From assembly GCA_003247575.1 (NCBI GenBank), contig QJZC01000034.1, positions 1 through 64,000 of the forward strand: a DNA stretch of 64,000 bases. The letters are read 5' to 3'. The notes beneath the pieces were generated by a model. It had not been told where the DNA came from. It saw nothing but the letters and a program-made list of their open reading frames with translations, and made no database searches. Both the position numbers and the translations under genes were made by a program. The stretch's first letter is position 1. Every line of letters begins with the position of its first letter. The stretch comes from Pseudomonadota bacterium (GTDB lineage: Bacteria; Myxococcota_A; UBA9160; SZUA-336). Of this stretch, positions 1-8,455 are shown in pieces.

Positions 1-534
1 GGACCTGCTTTGGGCAGATAGCCTGAGGAATACCCATAGCTGCTCCATAAGCTGCTACTCCGAGCGCGAACTCGAGATCGAGAGCGTGCTGCGACGGACA
101 GACCGATCCGCGCGCGGCCGCGACGTGCGCGGCGGCGCTTACGGCGCCGGGGTGCAGAGCGGCGGTGCTCGAGAGCCATCCATACAGGCGTGGACTACGA
201 GAGAGGCGTGGACTACGAGAGAGGCGTGGACTACGAGAGAGACGCGGCCCACGAGAGAGACGCGGCCCACGAGAGAGACGCGGCCCACGAGAGAGACGCG
301 GGCTACGAGAGTGTCGCCGACGGAGCTGTCTGCCGAGCTGCATACCCATGATCTGGCTACGATGGCTCGCCGACCACCAGGTGTCAAGCTCATCACAGAT
401 GCGATGTCCATTCACTCTCTCGTGCGGTGATCACACACGCGCTAGCTGACGTATTAGACTGGGCTCGAGGGCAACGTCACATCCTGGTGACTCGAGCTTC
501 GGCTCGGCTCGCTGCAGATGAAGGAGGGAGAGAG
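1..534. other. Intergenic region with tandem repeat; no supported gene
   Basis: No convincing protein is seen before the first gene. The ORF-track entries here (86-430, 139-411, 165-449) read straight through the 18-bp tandem repeat and give low-complexity Arg/Thr-rich peptides, so I regard them as artefacts. The last 100 bases are the 5' flank of the papain-like hydrolase gene and contain its Shine-Dalgarno AAGGAGG at 521-527. Confidence 0.6.
187..312. repeat. 18-bp tandem repeat, seven copies
   Basis: Seven head-to-tail 18-mers. Copies 1-3 read GGCGTGGACTACGAGAGA, copies 4-6 read GACGCGGCCCACGAGAGA, and copy 7 is a mixed variant. The homogeneous blocks of three imply recent duplication of single units. 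The period is a multiple of three, which is why frames stay open across it. Repeats are contiguous without spacers, so this is not CRISPR. Confidence 0.95.
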
Positions 535-1236
535 GTGACAAGTGGATTCGATACCGCGCAACCCGTGAGCTATGACTCGATTCGACCCAAGCTCGACACC
601 GGTGATCTGGTGTTCTTCTCGGGTCAGAGCACCGCCAGTCGGAGCATCCAGCTGGTCACACGCAGCCGCTGGTCCCACATCGGACTGGTGGTGCGAATCA
701 GCGCATGGGATCAGGTCCTGCTGTGGGAGTCCACGCCGGTCCATGATCTGAAGGACGTCTTCAGTGGCCGCGAGTCGGTCGGAGTCCAGTGCGTCTTCCT
801 GAGCGAGCGCCTAAAGCGCTATCCCGGTGGCGCAGCCTTCCGCTCGCTCCGTGTAGAACGAACCGAAGCCATGCTGAGCGAGCTGCGCAACTTCCGCGCG
901 GCCATGCGGGGCCGCCCGTACGAAACCTCGACGATGGAGCTGGCCCTGTCCGCCTACGATGGACCCTTCGGACGCAACGAGGAAGATCTGTCGAGCCTCT
1001 TCTGTAGCGAACTCGTCGCCGAGGCCTACCAGCGCATGGGGCTGCTCGATCCGGAGACGCCGGCCAACGAGTACACGCCGGCAGACTTCAGCGCGAGTCG
1101 AAGCCGCGGAATCCAGCTGCTCCGGGGAGAGCTCGGACCCGAAATCCAGATCGAGTGCTCGGCTACGCCCCACGCTCTGGCGTCACACGCGGAGGCACCT
1201 CCTCCCACCAACAACGCCGAGAGAGCGTTCGATTGA
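535..1236 (+). CDS. YiiX/YaeF-like permuted papain-fold hydrolase (NlpC/P60 superfamily)
   Basis: Predicted cysteine hydrolase of 233 aa. The circularly permuted papain arrangement is visible: the histidine motif WSHIGLVV precedes the cysteine motif FCSELVAEAYQRMG, the order known for YaeF/YiiX (family C92) proteins. The opening GDLVFFSGQ is also typical. Members act on amide or lipid-type bonds, but the substrate cannot be told here. The ORF track starts at 427, but an in-frame GTG at 535 lies 7 nt after a perfect AAGGAGG, so I use GTG. There is no signal peptide from this start. Its stop overlaps the start of the DUF2087 gene, suggesting coupled translation. Confidence 0.8.
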   Translation: MTSGFDTAQPVSYDSIRPKLDTGDLVFFSGQSTASRSIQLVTRSRWSHIGLVVRISAWDQVLLWESTPVHDLKDVFSGRESVGVQCVFLSERLKRYPGGAAFRSLRVERTEAMLSELRNFRAAMRGRPYETSTMELALSAYDGPFGRNEEDLSSLFCSELVAEAYQRMGLLDPETPANEYTPADFSASRSRGIQLLRGELGPEIQIECSATPHALASHAEAPPPTNNAERAFD

Positions 1237-1679
1237 TCGGAATCGAGGAGTTCGCAGAGCGGTTGCTCCGCTTGGGGGCCGACTGGCGGACACGCCCGTG
1301 GCCCCGCAAGCAACGCGACCGACACATCCTGATGAAGAGCATCGCTCTGACCCTGGACTCCCAGCAGGAGTACACGGAACCCGAGGTCAATCAGTTGCTC
1401 CGCGACTGGAATGCAACGATCGCACCTGCGATCCAGTGCGACTACGTGACGATTCGTCGGATGCTGGTCGACTACGGAATCCTCGAACGCACGCGCGACG
1501 GCAGCAGGTACCGACTGGGCTTCCCACCCGCGCCACTGGTGTTCGCGCTCGAGGTAGACGAGCTGGATCAACGCGCCACGGTCGCAGCCTACCGCGAGGC
1601 CAATCCGCGCCGCACGAGTCGGCCGGATCCGGACGGCACGACGATCGCGCCGTCACGTAAGCAGCCCTCTTCCTCCTGA
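1233..1679 (+). CDS. DUF2087 domain protein
   Basis: A 148-aa protein with a DUF2087-like core: a helical segment (HILMKSIALTLD), then a winged-helix-like stretch ending in MLVDYGILERTRDGSRYRL. That core is found alone or at the end of ArsR/MerR-type regulators and is thought to be a nucleic-acid-binding or regulatory module. The best start is TTG at 1233, whose TTGA overlaps the preceding stop; the ORF-track ATG at 1155 lies inside the upstream gene. The C-terminal 35 residues are polar and probably disordered. The tight overlap with the papain-like hydrolase implies a two-gene transcript. Function unknown. Confidence 0.7.
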   Translation: MIGIEEFAERLLRLGADWRTRPWPRKQRDRHILMKSIALTLDSQQEYTEPEVNQLLRDWNATIAPAIQCDYVTIRRMLVDYGILERTRDGSRYRLGFPPAPLVFALEVDELDQRATVAAYREANPRRTSRPDPDGTTIAPSRKQPSSS

Positions 1680-1767
1680 GACGCCGCCCGCATTCCCCCT
1701 CGGTCCGGGAGCACACACCGCTCGCGCAGGAGTCCTGCGAGCGCGTAGCATTCGAGCGAGCTCGCGA

Positions 1768-2271
1768 TCACTCCCCGATGCCGAGAGCGTGCTCGAAGCC
1801 GGCAGGATCGAGAGGCGAGATCAAGAGCGGACGCCCCGCCCCCCTCTCCAGCAGGACCAACCCATCCGTGCGCGAGATGTAGAACTCGACCAGACCGAGC
1901 TTCTGCGTCCAAAGCCATCCAAAGCCACCCCAGAGCCCACCGGCACCGATTCGCACGGCGAAGCCGAGCAGCTCGCGCAGCTGGCGCCGGTCCAGCTGCC
2001 GAACTCGACTGAGATCCTGCCGCGGAATGACGCGCTCGCGCAGGGGGAAGCAGAGCCGCAGCTCCGAGCCCGCCACATCGAAGGCCGTTGGGCGCCACCA
2101 CAGCCACACGGATGCGTAGACGAGGGTGACGAAGCCAGCAATCCAGAGCATGCCGCGCGCCTCGGGCAGGGCGATGGAAACCACCGTCAGTAGGACGGGC
2201 ACCGACCACGCGACGGACGTCAGCACCCAGATCGACGGCGACATCGGAGCGATGGGAAATCGATCCGCCAT
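1768..2271 (-). CDS. Bacterial PH-domain membrane protein
   Basis: A 167-aa protein with two N-terminal hydrophobic segments (about residues 10-60, ending VYASVWLWWRP), then a soluble beta-rich domain. The end (SRTDGLVLLERGAGRPLLISP) is the pattern of the bacterial PH-like family (bPH_5/DUF2550 type). Such proteins are small membrane-anchored PH folds of unknown ligand. I start at the ATG at 2271, which leaves the first membrane helix near the N-terminus; the ORF-track start adds 33 polar residues. It converges with the DUF2087 gene and diverges from the MFS leader. Confidence 0.65.
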   Translation of the reverse strand: MADRFPIAPMSPSIWVLTSVAWSVPVLLTVVSIALPEARGMLWIAGFVTLVYASVWLWWRPTAFDVAGSELRLCFPLRERVIPRQDLSRVRQLDRRQLRELLGFAVRIGAGGLWGGFGWLWTQKLGLVEFYISRTDGLVLLERGAGRPLLISPLDPAGFEHALGIGE

Positions 2272-2464
2272 TCCCAGAAGTCTATCCGATCCCCCTGAGA
2301 CTCGCCGCGCTCGTCCTGGGCAACGCTTGACGGATGAGTCAGTGTCGCCTACAAGGACTGAACGATGCACTCACTCGTCTTCCCACTCCAGGCCGATCGC
2401 CCGACACGCGTTTTTGCGCCGCTGTCCCTCGTTCGCCTCGCCCGTATTCACGTATGGAAGCGGA

Positions 2465-2520
2465 GGAGAGGGGTCTTGTAGGAGCTTCGAGAGCAAAGTC
2501 TTTCCCTACAGCCCCTCTCC
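2465..2520 (+). promoter_or_regulatory. Candidate anti-terminator stem of MFS leader
   Basis: GGAGAGGGG (2465-2473) is perfectly complementary to CCCCTCTCC (2512-2520), and TGTAGG (2477-2482) to CCTACA (2505-2510). This gives a 15-bp stem with a small internal bulge. The 3' strand of this stem is exactly the 5' strand of the downstream terminator, so the two cannot form together. This is the layout of a riboswitch or attenuator expression platform. I recognise no known aptamer upstream. Confidence 0.6.
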
Positions 2521-2550
2521 AGTCGAAACGGAGAGGGGCTGTTTTCGTTT
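2508..2550 (+). terminator. Intrinsic terminator inside the MFS leader
   Basis: Perfect 13-bp stem ACAGCCCCTCTCC / GGAGAGGGGCTGT (2508-2520 with 2530-2542), 9-nt loop, followed by TTTTCGTTT. The T-tract is only on the plus strand. No plus-strand gene ends upstream, and the MFS ATG is 30 nt downstream, so it most likely acts as an attenuator of the MFS gene. Confidence 0.8.
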
Positions 2551-2571
2551 CTTCGTCGTGAGGAATCCCCG

Positions 2572-3810
2572 ATGAATGACCGGCTACTGTCGCGCCCGTT
2601 CGTGCAACTCCTGATCGTTCAGGCCAGCTTCGGCTACGCATTCTCGACCTTCAGCTTGTTGCCGAAGTACCTGGCGCTGGTGCTGGGACTGGCTTCGAGC
2701 GAGATCGGCGCAGTCATGGGCGCACTCGGGATTACGGCCGTCTGCTTCGTGCCTCTCGTCGGATTCGCCGTGGATCACTTGGGACGGCGCGGATTCCTGC
2801 TGACCGGCGCCACCCTGATCGGTGTCAGTTCGATCGGGTTCATGTTCGCGACGGGCTCGGGCGCGTACCTCTACGCACTGCGCCTCGTGCAGGGCGCCGG
2901 CTTCGCCAGCTTCTTCGTGGCTGGACTCACCTTGGCTGCTGATCTGGCTCCAGCATCGCGCATCTCCCAGGCTCTCGGCCTGTTCGGAGTCACGAACCTG
3001 ATCATGAACGCGATCGCACCCACGGTGACCGAGATCCTCGCGAGCCGCTATGGATGGCAGCCAGCGTTCGGAGTCGCCGCGGTCTTGGCTGTCGTCGCGT
3101 TCGCGCTGATCTTCGGACTCACCATTCCAGAGAGTCCGACGCCGTCCAGCCCTCGTACTCCATACCTCGCCCTCGCTCGGCGCGACACGATCCTGCGCCC
3201 ATCGATCGCAATCGGGCTGACAGCCGTCACCTTCAGCGCACTTTTCGTGTTTCACCAACCCTACGCACTCGAGAACGGCCTCGAGAACGTGAGCGGCTTC
3301 TTCATCGCGTACGCGATCGGTGCCGGAATCGCCCGCATCGCGTTCGGCGATCTCGCCGATCGACGCGGCCACCTGAGGGTCGCGCGCATCGCTGCCGTGC
3401 CCTATGCGCTCGGGTCGCTGATCCTGCTCGACATCGATCTGGTTCGCCTGGCACTCGCTGGGTTCACGATCGGGTTGAGTCACGGATTCCTCTACCCAGC
3501 GCTGAACGCACTCGTGATTGCTGGAAGCGATCGCTCGGAGCGCGGGGCCGTCATGGGAATCTTTCTGGGGGCCTTCAACGTCGGCTTCGCTGCAGGTCCG
3601 CCGATCCTGGGGCTCGTGGCAGAACGCGCGGGCTACCCGGCCACGTTCGCAGTCAGTGCCGCATTCGCAGGGCTCGCATTCCTGCTGTTGCTCTGGACAT
3701 CCTCGCCAGTGCCTGCGCCTGCTCACACTGCGCAGGCCCTCCCGCGGGAGCCGCAAACCAGCGAGCTACAGGATTCGACATGTTCCAAAGCTGGCGAGGT
3801 ACACTCGTGA
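2572..3810 (+). CDS. MFS transporter
   Basis: Predicted 12-helix major facilitator permease of 412 aa, inner membrane, probably an exporter or solute transporter. Evidence is the regular alternation of hydrophobic helices from FVQLLIVQASFGYAFSTF onward, the loop-2/3 motif GFAVDHLGRRGFLL (MFS motif A: G-x-x-x-D-x-x-G-R-R), and its degenerate repeat FGDLADRRGHLRV in the second half. The last 35 residues are a polar tail. The start is ATG at 2572 after GAGG. The unusual feature is the terminator/anti-terminator leader directly upstream, which implies conditional read-through. A 61-nt gap separates it from the next hydrolase gene, with which it probably shares a transcript. Substrate unknown. Confidence 0.85.
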   Translation: MNDRLLSRPFVQLLIVQASFGYAFSTFSLLPKYLALVLGLASSEIGAVMGALGITAVCFVPLVGFAVDHLGRRGFLLTGATLIGVSSIGFMFATGSGAYLYALRLVQGAGFASFFVAGLTLAADLAPASRISQALGLFGVTNLIMNAIAPTVTEILASRYGWQPAFGVAAVLAVVAFALIFGLTIPESPTPSSPRTPYLALARRDTILRPSIAIGLTAVTFSALFVFHQPYALENGLENVSGFFIAYAIGAGIARIAFGDLADRRGHLRVARIAAVPYALGSLILLDIDLVRLALAGFTIGLSHGFLYPALNALVIAGSDRSERGAVMGIFLGAFNVGFAAGPPILGLVAERAGYPATFAVSAAFAGLAFLLLLWTSSPVPAPAHTAQALPREPQTSELQDSTCSKAGEVHS

Positions 3811-3871
3811 GCTCGCGGCCGATGCCCGCAACCGAAAATCGACGTCAGGCCACCGCCACTCAGGAGAACAC

Positions 3872-4795
3872 GTGAACGATGTGCTTCGACGGGAGATCGC
3901 CACAGAGTCTCCCCGAAACCTGTTCCAATCCGTCAATGGGGTGTCCCTTCACTTGTTGGAGTGGGGCTCCGCGAATTCACGTCCGGTCCTCATGATCCAT
4001 GGCATGCGCGGGCACGCGCACTGGTTCACGCCCGTGGGCCCGGCCGTCGGCACTCGCTTCCGCGCTCTGGCACTGGACCTGCGAGGTCACGGAGAGAGCG
4101 AGCACAGTGCGGCGTCCGAACCCCCGACCTTCGTCGAGGACGTGGTCGCACTCCCCGAGGCCATGGGGCTCGAGAAGCCGATTCTGATGGGTCACTCGAT
4201 GGGCGGTAGCGTGGCCCTGCGCGCGGCCGTCCAGTTGGGAGACCGAATCGCGGGTCTCGTGATCGTGGACTCTGGCCTGGGACCGCGTGGCCCGATGTGG
4301 CAGGAAGCGCTCTCGCGCTTGAGACTCGGGCTTCGCCGCGGACGCGCGACCGCCCCACCTGCCCGCAGGCGAACCGGAGAGCGCATCTACGAGAGCCGGG
4401 AGGAAGCGATTCGGCGCTTCAAACTGCGGCCCGGTGGGACCGTAGCTGCGCCCGAGCTCCTGGCACACCTAGCCGAGCACGCGATCCGTGAGCTGCCCGA
4501 TGGTCGCTTCACATGGCGCTTCGACCCTCGCCTGCGACCGGGCCGCCCGCGAGGGCTGCGTCCCCTGCTGCGCCCGGAGCTGATTCGCTGCCCGGTCGTG
4601 CTGGTCTACGGAAGCGAGAGCCCGATCTCGCAACGGAGCGATCCGCGCAAGTTGCCGAGCAGATTTCGACGCGCGGCGTGGACGGCGCTCGAGATGATCC
4701 CCGATGCACACCATCACGTGTTCCTCGACCAGCCGGAACGCTTCAACACTGCCTTGCTTCCGCACCTGCTTCGCATCGATCGCGAAGCCAGCTGA
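3872..4795 (+). CDS. Alpha/beta hydrolase
   Basis: A 307-aa alpha/beta-fold hydrolase. Visible parts are the oxyanion-hole segment MIHGMRGHAHWF, the loop LDLRGHGESE, the nucleophile elbow GHSMGGS (Ser) and the late His in DAHHHVFLDQPERF. An acid is likely near VYGSESPIS. A lid-like stretch (about residues 150-210) is Arg-rich. I choose GTG at 3872 because CAGGAG lies 5-6 nt upstream; the ORF-track start at 3518 is inside the MFS gene. No signal peptide, so cytoplasmic. Being the second gene after the MFS permease, it may process the transported compound, but the substrate is not readable. Confidence 0.8.
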   Translation: MNDVLRREIATESPRNLFQSVNGVSLHLLEWGSANSRPVLMIHGMRGHAHWFTPVGPAVGTRFRALALDLRGHGESEHSAASEPPTFVEDVVALPEAMGLEKPILMGHSMGGSVALRAAVQLGDRIAGLVIVDSGLGPRGPMWQEALSRLRLGLRRGRATAPPARRRTGERIYESREEAIRRFKLRPGGTVAAPELLAHLAEHAIRELPDGRFTWRFDPRLRPGRPRGLRPLLRPELIRCPVVLVYGSESPISQRSDPRKLPSRFRRAAWTALEMIPDAHHHVFLDQPERFNTALLPHLLRIDREAS

Positions 4796-4845
4796 TCGGA
4801 ACCCGCGGACTCGGGGAGCAAGGACTCCGCTGGACACTCTCGAAA

Positions 4846-6852
4846 CTACCGAGTGGCTCGTCCCTTCACCGACGACGAAGTCAGCTCCCGAGGTCGAGTG
4901 CGCGGCCCGCTCGTGGGGTCCTTCAGAAACTCGACCAATGCCCAACGCTCGTCCTCGGAGAGCCGCCGTCCGATGACCCCGCTGCGCTCGACGTCGGCGA
5001 ACTCGTGGCCAGAGTTGGAGTTTCCCCGGACGCGCGTATCGAGCTTGAAATAGCCGCTCGCCTTCTCGCTGCGATAGCCGAGCCTGGTGGGATCGTATTC
5101 CTGAGAGCCCAGGTAGAACTCCACGGGGCGCTCCTCCAGCGGTGAGAGCAGGTCGTAGATCGTGGGGACGGATCCATTGTGTAGAAAGGGAGCGGTCGCC
5201 CAGATCCCATTGAGCGGCCGCGCCTTGTACGCTGCCGGCGCGCGCAGACAGTTCGGGCGGTTCCCGTTCATGATCTGCTGCTCTGCGGGGGGCGTACCGT
5301 TCGCACGGTACCACGCATTGTTGACCTCCTGGACCACCGCACCGAGCGCAAGCGCGTAGCTCTGGCTCTTGGCATCCTCGACCTGAACGGGCTCACAGGT
5401 ACTGGAGATCGACTTTTCGGCACCGGTATAGACCGGGCCCTTACTGAACCAATCGGTCTTCTCTACCCAGATCCGCGTATCGAGCCCGATACCGGTCGTA
5501 TCCACCGTTCGCTTGGAGAGCACACGAGCCTGCTGGGGATCGGTCCCGACATACCCGACATCCACGATGGGAAGATCCAGATACTGCCGCCCCTCCCCGC
5601 TCGCCGGCGTCCAGAAGCGTTCGGACCAGAACTCCTTCGAGTCGATCGGGGGCAAATGACAGCTCTGACACAGCTCTCGGTAGAGCTCTGCGCCGGCACG
5701 GTGCCTTTCGACGTCGATAGGACCCAGGATCTCTGCGGGCCAGCGCGGATGTTCCAGACCGGAGAAGCGCCCCGCCTTCGTAGGGGACGCACCCGCGAGC
5801 TGGCTCTCGATCCAGAACAGATTTCGCAGCGGGATCGAAGACGAGAATGCCTTCGGGCTACGCTGGTCGAGCACCACGTGAGCGGACACGCCGAGCGCCT
5901 CGCCAGAGTTCCGCACCATGGGCTGCATGATCGACGCGTCGTACTGCACCCACAAGAACCACGATGCGTTCCAGATGTGCGGGTAGTTCACGGGAGCGTC
6001 GATCACCGCCAGATTGGAGTCGCGATCGGTATCGCTCGCGAAGACGCTGTTGCCGATTCGATTCAGAGCGTCGAGACGTGTGAAACCCTCATCGGTGGCG
6101 CGATTGTCACGGATCACCTTTCTGGCTGCACGAAAGACTTTTTTGGGACGGGTCAGCTTGGCTTCCGAGAGAGCCGCGCGAAGCTCCCGAGCCTCGTTCT
6201 CGATCGGCTCAATGACCTGGAGCAGGAGATTCTTGAGCGACTTCTCGAGTGCCACTCGAAGCTCGGCCTGATGGGACTGCGTATTCGTCGCACCGAGAAC
6301 TCGAGCCGCAAAGCGATCGAAGCGCGATCCTTCCAGGTAGGTCTCGACCAGTGAAGCGGCCAGCGCCTCCGTGAACAGGACCAGATCCGTCATCGCTGGT
6401 CCCCCGTCGTAGCGGATCGACGTTCCCTGGTACGTCATCTGTCCGGTATGACAGGCGGCACACGTGAGCCCGATCGCATTGAACTCGCCGTCAGCGATCG
6501 CTGGATTCTGCACGCGGTAGTCCACCGCGAACCCGACGGGCAGCCCGGCCGGATTGAAGCGGCTCACCGGGCTCGGGATGAAGCCGAAGCGCCTCAGGTA
6601 GGCCTCCTCGGTAAACATTCCCGGCGTAGACAGAAAACTCGTTTCCGGCTGCTCCAGCGCGGCGAACCACTCGTAGGGAATCGGCAGGGTCATGGTCCCC
6701 TGGGTGATGTGATGGAAGCGCTGACGGTCCTCGACGTTCCATCCCTGATCGAGCCAGACGACTTCGGCTACGGGGTCTGGGGTGGGGACCGAGATGCATG
6801 CGCTCATCCCCGCGACCGCGAGTACGAGACTCCCGACGACACTCGTCCTCAT
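4846..6852 (-). CDS. Dihaem c-type cytochrome lipoprotein, RoxA/cytochrome c peroxidase-related
   Basis: A 668-aa secreted dihaem protein. The lipoprotein signal is clear: hydrophobic stretch then lipobox AGMSAC. Two haem motifs are seen, CAACH near residue 150 and CQSCH near 400. The C-terminal motif LNGIWATAPFLHNGSVPTIYD is the one shared by bacterial dihaem peroxidases and the rubber oxygenases RoxA/RoxB. RoxA is of similar size, whereas classical CcpA/MauG peroxidases are about half this length. It may therefore cleave a polymer or lipid oxidatively rather than reduce H2O2; this is inference. The ATG at 6852 has AAGGAG upstream and puts the signal peptide at the N-terminus; the ORF-track start adds 46 basic residues. 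Confidence 0.8.
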   Translation of the reverse strand: MRTSVVGSLVLAVAGMSACISVPTPDPVAEVVWLDQGWNVEDRQRFHHITQGTMTLPIPYEWFAALEQPETSFLSTPGMFTEEAYLRRFGFIPSPVSRFNPAGLPVGFAVDYRVQNPAIADGEFNAIGLTCAACHTGQMTYQGTSIRYDGGPAMTDLVLFTEALAASLVETYLEGSRFDRFAARVLGATNTQSHQAELRVALEKSLKNLLLQVIEPIENEARELRAALSEAKLTRPKKVFRAARKVIRDNRATDEGFTRLDALNRIGNSVFASDTDRDSNLAVIDAPVNYPHIWNASWFLWVQYDASIMQPMVRNSGEALGVSAHVVLDQRSPKAFSSSIPLRNLFWIESQLAGASPTKAGRFSGLEHPRWPAEILGPIDVERHRAGAELYRELCQSCHLPPIDSKEFWSERFWTPASGEGRQYLDLPIVDVGYVGTDPQQARVLSKRTVDTTGIGLDTRIWVEKTDWFSKGPVYTGAEKSISSTCEPVQVEDAKSQSYALALGAVVQEVNNAWYRANGTPPAEQQIMNGNRPNCLRAPAAYKARPLNGIWATAPFLHNGSVPTIYDLLSPLEERPVEFYLGSQEYDPTRLGYRSEKASGYFKLDTRVRGNSNSGHEFADVERSGVIGRRLSEDERWALVEFLKDPTSGPRTRPRELTSSSVKGRATR

Positions 6853-7135
6853 TCGACGCTCCTTCTTCGCTCGCGCGACCGCCGGCCCCCTGCCCCGTCG
6901 TGCCCCTCGACACTCCGCAGCCAGAAGGCGCACGAATCGCCATCGAACGGAGGAAGCTTCGTGCGCTCGGAGAGCATCCAGTCGCTGCACGCGACGATAG
7001 GCAACCCAGCCCGAGAACCAAAAGGAGGGAGCGTCAGCTCGGGAGGAGCTTCGCTATTGGTGAACGTCACCTCCGTCTAGCGCCAAAGCAGCTAGCAGCG
7101 GGGGCTCACGTGAACCGGAACTTCGGATGCGCGTT

Positions 7136-8341
7136 CTAGCGCTTCGACTCCCCGGCGCGCTGCGCCGCTTCGTCGCGAGGCAAGCCCAGGCCACGCTCGG
7201 CGATCACATTCCGCTGGATGTTCGAGGTCCCCCCCATGATCGCGACTCCGAGGCTACCCATGTAGCGCGCGACCCAGCCGGCATGAGAATGGGGCGCATT
7301 GCGCCGCTCGCCTGCCGCAGCTTCGAGGAGCCCCCCGTCCCCAATGATGTCGAGACTCAGCTTGGATACGTCGTGACCGATATTGGTTCCGATCAGCTTG
7401 TTCATCATGCCAAGTCTGCCCACGTCGAGACCCTTCGCAGCCCGAGTCAGCTTGAGGTAGCTCGAGTACTGGTGGGCGGCGACGTATCCTTCGATCTCGA
7501 CCAGCCGCTGGCGCACGACCGGATCCTCGATCGCCATGCCTCGATCGCGCCGAGTTCGCTGCGCCAAGCGCACCAAGGCTTGCCACTGCTGGCGGGCGCC
7601 ATTCGCATTTCCGATGCCGCTACGCTCGTGCTTCAAGGTCGTGCGGGAAACGTTCCACCCCTGACCGCGGCGCCCCACGATCCAATCCTTGGGCGTACGT
7701 ACGTCCGAGAAGAAGACCTGATTGAAGCCAGAGCTGCCATGCATCTGCTTGAGCGGCTGGATCTCGATCCCTGGCTGCCGCATATCGATCAGCAGATACG
7801 AGATGCCCGCATGCTTCGGAGCCTCCGGCTCGGTGCGGCAGAGGGCAAAGATATAGTCGGCGTGCTGCGCTCCGCTCGTCCAGATCTTCGAGCCGTTGAT
7901 CACCCATTCGTCACCCACGAGCTCCGCACGCGTCTGAACCGAGGCGAGATCACTCCCTGAGCCGGGCTCGCTGTACCCCTGACACCAGATGATCTCACCG
8001 AGCAAGGTCGGACGAATGAACTTCTGCTTCTGCCACTCGGACCCGTGCTCGAGGATCGTCGGAGTGATGATGCCCGCTCGGTCCATCGGTGCGCGGGCAC
8101 GCGCAAACTCCTCGTCGATGATCGACGCCTTGAGTACGTCCGCCGGCTGCTCGGACCCGCCGTACACCTTTGGAATTCCCCGGGCGAGGTAGCCCGCCTC
8201 GATCCCCTTGGCGCGGAACTCGATCAGCTCTTCGCGGCGGGCACCTCGCCCATCCGATCCCTGGGGTGGCCAGTTGTCGGCCAGAAAACTCCGAAGCTGG
8301 TTTCGGTACTCCTCGTACTCGGGTCCGTAGCTCAGATCCAT
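7136..8341 (-). CDS. Acyl-CoA dehydrogenase
   Basis: FAD-dependent acyl-CoA dehydrogenase of 401 aa, a usual length. Family marks: CQGYSEPGSGSDLASVQT in the middle FAD-binding domain, W-V-I-N-G-S-K-I-W-T-S, and the C-terminal block IMGGTSNIQRNVIAERGLGLPRD. It catalyses alpha,beta-desaturation of an acyl-CoA in the cytoplasm, passing electrons to ETF. The sequence style (short N-terminal domain, RNVIAERGLGLP ending) is that of FadE-type enzymes for branched, steroid side-chain or aromatic acyl-CoAs; the exact substrate is not readable. AGGAG precedes the ATG at 8341. The next minus-strand gene upstream is a secreted hydrolase 114 nt away. Confidence 0.9.
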   Translation of the reverse strand: MDLSYGPEYEEYRNQLRSFLADNWPPQGSDGRGARREELIEFRAKGIEAGYLARGIPKVYGGSEQPADVLKASIIDEEFARARAPMDRAGIITPTILEHGSEWQKQKFIRPTLLGEIIWCQGYSEPGSGSDLASVQTRAELVGDEWVINGSKIWTSGAQHADYIFALCRTEPEAPKHAGISYLLIDMRQPGIEIQPLKQMHGSSGFNQVFFSDVRTPKDWIVGRRGQGWNVSRTTLKHERSGIGNANGARQQWQALVRLAQRTRRDRGMAIEDPVVRQRLVEIEGYVAAHQYSSYLKLTRAAKGLDVGRLGMMNKLIGTNIGHDVSKLSLDIIGDGGLLEAAAGERRNAPHSHAGWVARYMGSLGVAIMGGTSNIQRNVIAERGLGLPRDEAAQRAGESKR

Positions 8342-8455
8342 GGGGGCTCCTAACCACTATTTGGCTCGCGCCTCGAGATGCTTCGACTCTCGAATTATCT
8401 GAGCTTGCTCGGCCGGTGGCAAGCGCTACCCACGGTCGCGCGACCTACCCAGGCG

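Larger units (their letters stand above)
2272..2571 (+). other. 5' leader of the MFS gene (attenuator-like)
   Basis: There is no confident gene in this 300-base gap. Its last 110 bases can form two mutually exclusive RNA structures on the plus strand (separate entries). A 35-codon frame (ATG near 2456, stop at 2561) crosses both structures and ends 10 nt before the MFS start. It lacks a good Shine-Dalgarno, so I do not call it, but a leader peptide is possible. Confidence 0.55.

Noticed and set aside
187-312. Possible CRISPR array
   Set aside because: Units are contiguous with no spacers; a simple tandem repeat.
2584-3756. 390-aa minus-strand ORF
   Set aside because: Antisense to the MFS gene; Glu/Arg/Gln-rich composition is the mirror of hydrophobic codons.
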